The notes beneath the pieces are model-generated. The model was not told the DNA's origin, ran no database searches, and saw nothing but the letters and a program-made list of their open reading frames with translations. Shown piece by piece: positions 58,518-64,000 of a DNA stretch of 64,000 bases; the first letter of the stretch is position 1, and the number at the start of each line of letters is the position of its first letter. The translations under genes were made by a program, and so were the position numbers. Source of the stretch: Actinoplanes sp. NBRC 103695 (GTDB taxonomy: Bacteria > Actinomycetota > Actinomycetes > Mycobacteriales > Micromonosporaceae); assembly GCF_030269485.1 (NCBI RefSeq), contig NZ_BSTL01000008.1, positions 62,001-126,000 of the forward strand. Direction: 5' to 3'.

Positions 58518-60929
58518 CTACCGGCGCTTGGTGATGCGGGAGGTGGGAACGGCGGTCGCGGGGTCCTCGGGCCAGGGGTGGCGGGGGTAGCGGCCGCGGA
58601 GCTCGGCCCGGACCTGGCGGTAGCCGGTCGCCCAGAACGAGGCCAGGTCGGCGGTCACCGCCACCGGGCGGCCCGCCGGCGACAGCAGGTGCAGCAGGAC
58701 CGGGATGCGGCCGTCGGCCAGCCGGGGCGCGTCCCGCCAGCCGAACGTCTCCTGCAGCTTGACGGCCAGCACCGGCGCGGCGGGATCGGCGTAGGACACG
58801 CGGACGCGGGAGCCGCTCGGGACCGGGAGGCGTTCCGGGGCGACCTCGTCCAGGCGGCCGGCCACCGACCAGGGCAGCAGGCGGCGCAGGGCCGTGGCCA
58901 CGTCGATGCGGGACAGATCCGTCCGGCGGCGGGCCCTGGTCAGGTCCGGTCCCAGCCAGTCCTCGGCGGCGGCCAGCAGCGACTCGTCGTCGACCGCGGG
59001 CCACTCCTCGCCGATCGCGGCTCGGGCGAAGGCCAGCCGTTCACGGAGTTCGGTGGCGGCGCGGCTCCAGGTCAGCAGGGTGAGTCCGTGCCGGCGGAGG
59101 CCGTCGAGCAGGGCGGCGCGGACAGCGGCCGGGTCGGGCCTGTCGAGCCGGCGCTCGGTGAGGGTGATCGCGCCGAGCCGTTCGACGGTGCGGGCGACGA
59201 CGTCGCCGTCGCGCCAGACGATCTCGGTGGCCGAGGTGAGCAGGGTGGCGGCGGCTTCGTGGGCGGTGACCTCGTCGATGGGTACGGCGGACCGGATCCG
59301 CGCGCTGCGTGCTCCCGCATCCCGGTCGGCGGACGCGACCGCCAGCCACGTCACCCCGGCGAGCGGGCTGCTCGGGGAGAGGTCCGCGGCCGTCCCGCCG
59401 GCCATCAGATAGGTCCGGCCGCCGGCTTCGCGCGCCCGGGCGACCCGCTCGGGGAAGGCCAGCCCGACGACCAGCCCGGCCGCGAGATCGTCGGTCAGGG
59501 CCGTGGCCGGGGCGTCCGACGTGGTGAGCCGGCGGACCTCGCCGCGCCAGGCCGAGGTGTTGTCGCGGCGGGCCTGGCGCCAGGCGGCCAGGAGGTCGTC
59601 GCCGGAGGTGCGGTCCTCGTCCAGGACGGCCACGACCTCGGCGGCCCGGCGGGCGCCCACCAGCGGGGCGCCGTCGAGCAGGGCGCGCGCCAGCCGGGGA
59701 TGGATGCCGGTCCGGGCCAGCGCCTGCCCGCGTGGCGTGGGACGGCCGTCCTCGGCGACCGCGCCCAGGTCGTGCAGCGTCGCGACGGCCGACTGCAGGG
59801 CGCCGGGCGGCGGCTGGTCCGGCAGCGCCAGGCCGGCGCCGGTGGGGTGGCCCCACAGCGCCAGATCCAGCGCGAACGAGGTCAGGTCGGCGGTCGCGAT
59901 CTCCGGCTCGGGCTGGGGCGCCAGCCGGGCGTGCTGCGCCTCGGACCAGCATCGGTAGACGACGCCGGGCGCCTCCCGGCCCGCGCGGCCGGCCCGTTGC
60001 TCGGCCGAGGCGCGGCTGACCGGGACGGTGACCAGGGCGCCCAGCCCGCGGGAGTGGTCCATCCGGGGGACGCGGCTCAGACCGGCGTCGACCACCACGC
60101 GTACGCCGGGCACGGTCAGGCTGCTCTCCGCCACCGCCGTGGCCAGCACGACCCGGCGCCGGGGCCCGGGACGCAGCGCCGCGTCCTGGTCGGTGCCGCT
60201 CTGCCGGCCGTGCAGCGGGACCACGTCCGCGTCGATCCGGCCGCGCAGCAGCCCGGCCACCGTGCCGATCTCCCGCACACCGGGCAGGAAGACCAGGACG
60301 TCGCCGGGCTCGGTGATGCCTCGCACGACCGCGGCGACGTGGTCGAGGAGGCGGGACGGGCCGGGCGGCGTCCAGTGGATGCCGACCGGGAACATCCGGG
60401 CGGTCGCGGTCACCACCGGCGCGTCGAGGAGGGAGGTGTCCGCGGTGGCCGAGGCGGCGATCAGCCTCAGATCGGGGCGGAGCGTCTCGCGCACCTCGGT
60501 CAGGAAGGCCAGGGCCAGGTCGGCGTCGAGATGCCGTTCGTGGATCTCGTCGAGCATGACGGTGGCCGTACCCGTCAGCTCGGGGTCTCGCTGCAGTCGC
60601 CGCACCAGGACGCCCGTGGTGACCACCTCGATCCGGGTCTCGGCCGAGACCCGCCGGTCGCCGCGCACCGCATAACCCACCTCGGCCCCGACCTGCGTGC
60701 CGAGCAGCGACGCCATCCGCCGGGCGGCCGCCCGGGCCGCCACCCGCCGCGGCTCGGCGACGATGATGCGGCCGGGGAGGGCGAGCGGCACCAGCGTGGT
60801 CTTGCCGGTGCCGGGCGGCGCCACGAGGACGGCCGCGCCGTGCGCCTCCAGGGTTTCCCGCAGAGCGGGCAGCGCGGCACGGACCGGTAGATCGGGGAGC
60901 TCGAACGGCACGCGGACAGTCTGGCGCAT
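58518..60929 (-). CDS. hrpB: ATP-dependent helicase HrpB
   Basis: From ATG 60929 (MRQTVRVPFELPDLPVR) the protein is 803 residues, typical for HrpB. DEAH-box motifs are present: VAPPGTGKTTLVPLAL (I), RRVAARAAARRMA (Ia), TTGVLVRRL, LDEIHERHLDADLAL (II, DEIH), ASATADTSLL (III), LPGVREIGTVA, and QRAGRAGREAPGVVYRCWS (VI). The C-terminal HrpB domain ends with SRITKRR. HrpB is a DExH RNA or DNA helicase whose cellular role is poorly known. Its start lies only 15 bp from the divergent uraD start, so regulatory sites must overlap coding DNA. Confidence 0.94.
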   Translation of the reverse strand: MRQTVRVPFELPDLPVRAALPALRETLEAHGAAVLVAPPGTGKTTLVPLALPGRIIVAEPRRVAARAAARRMASLLGTQVGAEVGYAVRGDRRVSAETRIEVVTTGVLVRRLQRDPELTGTATVMLDEIHERHLDADLALAFLTEVRETLRPDLRLIAASATADTSLLDAPVVTATARMFPVGIHWTPPGPSRLLDHVAAVVRGITEPGDVLVFLPGVREIGTVAGLLRGRIDADVVPLHGRQSGTDQDAALRPGPRRRVVLATAVAESSLTVPGVRVVVDAGLSRVPRMDHSRGLGALVTVPVSRASAEQRAGRAGREAPGVVYRCWSEAQHARLAPQPEPEIATADLTSFALDLALWGHPTGAGLALPDQPPPGALQSAVATLHDLGAVAEDGRPTPRGQALARTGIHPRLARALLDGAPLVGARRAAEVVAVLDEDRTSGDDLLAAWRQARRDNTSAWRGEVRRLTTSDAPATALTDDLAAGLVVGLAFPERVARAREAGGRTYLMAGGTAADLSPSSPLAGVTWLAVASADRDAGARSARIRSAVPIDEVTAHEAAATLLTSATEIVWRDGDVVARTVERLGAITLTERRLDRPDPAAVRAALLDGLRRHGLTLLTWSRAATELRERLAFARAAIGEEWPAVDDESLLAAAEDWLGPDLTRARRRTDLSRIDVATALRRLLPWSVAGRLDEVAPERLPVPSGSRVRVSYADPAAPVLAVKLQETFGWRDAPRLADGRIPVLLHLLSPAGRPVAVTADLASFWATGYRQVRAELRGRYPRHPWPEDPATAVPTSRITKRR

Positions 60930-60944
60930 GCTTTGATCGTGAGG

Positions 60945-61400
60945 ATGTTCGACGAAGAGGAACTGCTGGCGTGCTGCGCGTCCCCGGCCTGGGCCGCGGC
61001 GGTGGCGCGCGGTGGCCCGTACCCGGATCGTGCCGCCGCCGAAGCCGCGGCCATGGCCGCGTTCGCGACCTTGACCTGGGACGACATCGCGCAGGCCATG
61101 AGCGCGCACCCGCGGATCGGCGATCCGCCGAAGGGCGACAGCACGGAGGCGGCCTGGTCGCGGCGTGAGCAGAGCGCGGCCCGGAGGAGCCCGGAGCTGG
61201 TCGAGGCCAACCGGGCGTACGAGGACCGCTTCGGCCATGTCTTCCTGATCTTCGCGAGCGGCCGCACCGAGGACGAGATCGTGGCCGCCGCCCGGCAGCG
61301 GCTGGGCAACGACGAGGCGACCGAGCGCCGGGTCGTGGCCGGTGAGCTGGAGAAGATCGCGATGCTGCGCCTGGGGAGGCTGCTGGATGCCCTCGAATGA
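60945..61400 (+). CDS. uraD: 2-oxo-4-hydroxy-4-carboxy-5-ureidoimidazoline decarboxylase
   Basis: The ATG at 60945 (MFDEEELLACCASPAW) follows GTGAGG; upstream TTG and GTG codons are alternatives. The 151-residue protein has the OHCU decarboxylase signature MSAHPRIGD (catalytic His), ELVEANRAYEDRFGHVFLIFASGRT and TERRVVAGELEKIAMLRLGRLL. It completes urate breakdown to S-allantoin. It overlaps the next gene by 14 bp and heads a four-gene purine operon. Confidence 0.93.
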   Translation: MFDEEELLACCASPAWAAAVARGGPYPDRAAAEAAAMAAFATLTWDDIAQAMSAHPRIGDPPKGDSTEAAWSRREQSAARRSPELVEANRAYEDRFGHVFLIFASGRTEDEIVAAARQRLGNDEATERRVVAGELEKIAMLRLGRLLDALE

Positions 61401-61749
61401 CGGTACCGAACCGGAGTTCCACGCCCGGATCTCGACGCACATCCTGGACACCATGGCCGGTGAGGCGGCACGCGGCGTCTACGTGCGGCTGGAGCGCCGC
61501 GACACCGACGGCTGGCGCACGATCGACGAGGGTGACACCGACGACGACGGGCGGCTGCGCTTCCGGGTGCCGATGCACGACTGGCAGGCGGGCGGTTACC
61601 GGCTGCTGTTCTATGTGGAGCCGTACCTGAAGGGTGAGTCGTTCTTCCCGGAGATCACGGTCGCCTTCCACGTGCACGACCCGGAACGCCACTACCACGT
61701 GCCGTTGCTGCTCAGCCGCTACGGCTACACCACCTATCGAGGGAGCTGA
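61387..61749 (+). CDS. uraH: 5-hydroxyisourate hydrolase
   Basis: The ATG at 61387 lies inside the end of uraD. The 120-residue transthyretin-related protein has the family pattern: ISTHILDTMAG (first His), RGVYVRLER, a central FYVEPYLKGESFFPE, HYHVPLLLSRYGYTTYRGS with the second His and the invariant C-terminal Tyr-Arg-Gly-Ser. It hydrolyses 5-hydroxyisourate, the uricase product. The order D-H-uricase fits the pathway. Confidence 0.95.
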   Translation: MPSNDGTEPEFHARISTHILDTMAGEAARGVYVRLERRDTDGWRTIDEGDTDDDGRLRFRVPMHDWQAGGYRLLFYVEPYLKGESFFPEITVAFHVHDPERHYHVPLLLSRYGYTTYRGS

Positions 61750-61752
61750 CGC

Positions 61753-62580
61753 GTGGCGATCAGGCTCGGACCGAACCGGTACGGCAAGGCGGAGGTGCGG
61801 CTGGTCCGCGCCGGCGGTTCTTCGGGGATCCAGGATCTGAACGTCAGCGTCGCCCTGTCCGGTGACCTCGAGGCCACACACCTCACCGGCGACAACGGCG
61901 GCGTCCTGCCCACCGACACGATGAAGAACACGGTCTACGCCTTCGCCCGCGAGCACGGCATCGGCTCGCCGGAGGAGTTCGGGCTCCGGCTGGCCCGCCA
62001 CTTCGTCGCCACCCAGCCACAGATCAAGAGCGCGAAGATCACGATCCAGGGGTACGAATGGGAGCGTCTCGGCCCGCACTCGTTCCAGCGTCGCGGCGAC
62101 CACACCAGACTGACCGTGGTGACGGTGATCGGCGACGAGTCCCAGGTCGTCGCGGGCATCGAGGGCCTGGTGCTGATGAACACCACCGACTCGGAGTTCC
62201 ACGGCTTCCCCCGCGACCGCTACACGACGCTGCCCGAGACGACGGACCGCATCCTGGCGACCGAGGTCAACGCGCGGTGGCGCGGTGTCGCTGATTTCGC
62301 AGCGGTGAAGCAGTCGCTGGTCGACGCCTTCGTCGGCACCTACAGCTATTCGCTGCAGCAGACGCTCTACGCCATGGGTTCCCGCGTCCTGGAGGAACAT
62401 CCCGAAGTCGCCGAGATCCGGCTGGCGCTGCCCAACAAGCACCACTACCTGGTCGACCTGAGTCCCTTCGGGCTGGACAACCCCGGTGAGGTGTTCATCG
62501 CCGGCGACCGGCCGTACGGGCTGATCGAAGGAACCGTGACCAGGGACGACACGCAACCGGCGATCGCGGAGTGGTTCTGA
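61753..62580 (+). CDS. pucL: Urate oxidase (uricase)
   Basis: The GTG at 61753 is preceded by GGGAG. The 275-residue cofactor-free uricase contains RYGKAEVRL (Lys of the catalytic pair), LPTDTMKNTVYAFAREHG (Thr and binding residues), SEFHGFPRDRYTTLPETTDRILATEV, and LPNKHHYLVDLSPFGLDN (His/Asn region). It oxidises urate to 5-hydroxyisourate. The deaminase start overlaps its stop (TGATG at 62578-62582). Confidence 0.95.
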   Translation: MAIRLGPNRYGKAEVRLVRAGGSSGIQDLNVSVALSGDLEATHLTGDNGGVLPTDTMKNTVYAFAREHGIGSPEEFGLRLARHFVATQPQIKSAKITIQGYEWERLGPHSFQRRGDHTRLTVVTVIGDESQVVAGIEGLVLMNTTDSEFHGFPRDRYTTLPETTDRILATEVNARWRGVADFAAVKQSLVDAFVGTYSYSLQQTLYAMGSRVLEEHPEVAEIRLALPNKHHYLVDLSPFGLDNPGEVFIAGDRPYGLIEGTVTRDDTQPAIAEWF

Positions 62581-63929
62581 TGATCGTCATCGAGAACGTC
62601 GCCGTCGCCACGGTCGACGCGGACGGCACCGAGTACGCGGACGGGCACGTCGTGGTCGGCGACGACGGCCGGATCGTCGCCGTCGGTCCCGGGCACGCCG
62701 GGCGTTACCAGGGCAAGCAGCGGCACGTCGACGGCACCGGCTGCCTGGTCACCCCGGGTCTGGTCAACACCCACCACCACCTCTACCAGTGGGCGACGCG
62801 CGGGCTGGCGCTCAACGACACCCTCTTCGGCTGGCTGACCACGCTCTACCCGATCTGGGGCCGGCTGGACGCCGAGGTGGTCGGCGCGGCCGCCGGCGCC
62901 GGGCTGGGCTGGCTGGCGCTGTCCGGCTGCACGACCAGCATGGACCACCACTACGTCTTCCCGCGGCACGGCGGCGACGTGCTGGCCGCCGAGATCGAGG
63001 CGGCCCGCCTGGTCGGGCTGCGCTTCCACCCGACCCGCGGCTCGATGGACCTGAGCGAGAAGGACGGCGGCCTGCCACCGGACAACGTGGTCGAGGACAC
63101 CGACGAGGCGCTCGCGGCGACCGAGGCGGCGATCGACCGGTGGCACAACCCGGCCGACGACGCCATGCTGCAGATCGCGGTGGCGCCGTGCTCACCCTTC
63201 TCGGTGACCGAGCGGCTGATGAGCGAGGCCGCCACGCTGGCCCGGCGCAAGGGCGTACGGCTGCACACGCACCTCGCCGAGACCGGCGACGAGGAGGCCT
63301 TCTGTCAGGAGCGGTTCGGCTGCACCCCGGTCGAGTACGCGGAACGTCTCGGCTGGCTCGGCGACGACGTCTGGCTGGCGCACGGCGTGCACCTGGACGA
63401 CAAGGCGATCCAGCGCCTGGGGGCGACCGGCACCGGCGTGGCGCACTGCCCGTCGTCGAACGCCCGGCTGGGCGCGGGCATGGCCCGGGTCCGCGAGCTG
63501 CTCGACGCGTCAGTGCCGGTCGGGCTGGGCGTGGACGGCGCCGCCTCGCAGGAGGTCTCGCACCTGGGCGCCGAGCTGCGGCAGGCGCTCTACACGGCCC
63601 GGCTGCGCGGCGGGCCGGGCGCGCTGGACGCCCGGGAGGCGCTGCGGCTGGGCACCATGGGCGGGGCGCGCTGCCTCGGCCGGCAGGACCACATCGGGTC
63701 GCTGGAGCGGGGCAAGCTGGCCGACCTGGTGCTGTGGCGGCTCGACGACCTGGGCCACGACGGCATCGAGGACAAGGTGGCCGCGCTGGTCTTCGGGCCG
63801 CCGGCCGAGGTGGAGCTGGCGCTGGTGGGTGGCCGGCCGGTCGTCGAGCGTGGCAGTCTGGTGCACGCCGACGCGCGGGCGCTGGCCCGGGACGCTCGCC
63901 GGGCGGCCCGCAAATTAAGGAAGACTTAA
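62580..63929 (+). CDS. 8-oxoguanine deaminase / purine-type amidohydrolase
   Basis: The 449-residue amidohydrolase starts at an ATG overlapping the uricase stop. Metal ligands are NTHHHLYQW, RLHTHLAETGDEE and AHGVHLDD, and the last Asp is in GLGVDGAASQE. The pattern HLAETGDEE with SMDHHYVFP matches the AtzB/TrzN-like group that includes 8-oxoguanine deaminases. Placement behind uricase supports a purine substrate; guanine or a related base is also possible. It likely feeds uric acid precursors into the same operon. Confidence 0.88.
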   Translation: MIVIENVAVATVDADGTEYADGHVVVGDDGRIVAVGPGHAGRYQGKQRHVDGTGCLVTPGLVNTHHHLYQWATRGLALNDTLFGWLTTLYPIWGRLDAEVVGAAAGAGLGWLALSGCTTSMDHHYVFPRHGGDVLAAEIEAARLVGLRFHPTRGSMDLSEKDGGLPPDNVVEDTDEALAATEAAIDRWHNPADDAMLQIAVAPCSPFSVTERLMSEAATLARRKGVRLHTHLAETGDEEAFCQERFGCTPVEYAERLGWLGDDVWLAHGVHLDDKAIQRLGATGTGVAHCPSSNARLGAGMARVRELLDASVPVGLGVDGAASQEVSHLGAELRQALYTARLRGGPGALDAREALRLGTMGGARCLGRQDHIGSLERGKLADLVLWRLDDLGHDGIEDKVAALVFGPPAEVELALVGGRPVVERGSLVHADARALARDARRAARKLRKT

Positions 63930-64000
63930 AGCTTCTTGTTGTTATCGCTCGGCTTTATCGCGGCCACCTGCGGCTCTTTCGGGAGCAATTCCTAAGTCTT
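63930..64000. other. AT-rich stretch at the window end with 8-bp inverted repeat
   Basis: Right after the deaminase stop the composition drops in GC. AAGACTTA at 63921-63928 (over the last codons) and TAAGTCTT at 63993-64000 are reverse complements. This could be one end of a terminator or the edge of another element beyond the window. Confidence 0.35.

Noticed and set aside
1-64000. tRNA, rRNA and insertion sequences
   Set aside because: Reading through the intergenic spaces I saw no cloverleaf-like CCA-ended segments, rRNA signatures or transposase motifs; a covariance-model scan was not possible, so this is a negative by eye only.

Overview
The window is very GC-rich DNA with strong G/C bias at third codon positions. 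It codes for F420-dependent enzymes, an ECF sigma factor fused to an extracellular domain, several SpoIIE-type phosphatases, c-di-GMP enzymes, a cytoplasmic chemotaxis receptor and many secreted hydrolases. This points to a filamentous or motile actinomycete, most likely Micromonosporaceae (Actinoplanes-like). The assignment rests on gene content and composition, not on any search. I saw no rRNA, tRNA, CRISPR array, insertion sequence or prophage.

Layout. 1-4.8 kb: a partial F420-type luciferase-like oxidoreductase, a MarR regulator, a SpoIIE-type phosphatase and an anti-sigma/ATPase on the minus strand, then a divergent ECF sigma-zinc finger-membrane-glycosyl hydrolase fusion. 4.8-9.8 kb: F420-dependent glucose-6-phosphate dehydrogenase, a glycosyltransferase coupled to an orphan glycosyltransferase-type N-domain, a second luciferase-like enzyme and a HAD phosphatase. 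10-12.3 kb: a sodium/solute symporter with a small membrane partner. 12.3-20 kb: secreted proteins (PQQ-type sugar dehydrogenase lipoprotein, M14 carboxypeptidase, S33 peptidase, gamma-glutamyltransferase). 20-33.3 kb: a soluble histidine kinase, TrmB, a TolB-like propeller, an esterase, a soluble chemotaxis receptor, PAC2, a GGDEF-EAL protein, EcsC and a lipoprotein.

33.7-39.5 kb is the most interesting part. It is a minus-strand, mostly translationally coupled operon: OleA-like thiolase, family 2 glycosyltransferase with an apparent one-base frameshift, OleC-like adenylate-forming enzyme, cytochrome P450, a 51-codon bridging ORF, and an OleD-like reductase. No OleB (beta-lactone decarboxylase) is visible. 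I infer a small beta-lactone or long-chain beta-hydroxy-lipid pathway with oxidative and possibly glycosyl tailoring.

39.6-48.4 kb: a CPA1 antiporter, a UBP zinc-finger protein, then the coupled glycogen-to-trehalose operon glgX-treY-treZ, a 69-bp tandem repeat and yidD. 48.4-51.4 kb: a membrane-anchored amino-acid-binding protein, a membrane protein and a PP2C phosphatase, a possible amino-acid-sensing module recalling mycobacterial GlnH-GlnX-PknG. 51.4-58.5 kb: two more c-di-GMP proteins, a GAF-SpoIIE phosphatase, a spermidine-synthase-like protein and a membrane protein. 58.5-64 kb: HrpB helicase, and divergently the purine catabolic operon uraD-uraH-uricase-8-oxoguanine deaminase.

A cross-cutting feature is repeated minisatellite growth. 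Exact 24- or 27-nt arrays occur inside four coding regions, and 17- to 69-nt arrays occur in the long intergenic spaces.
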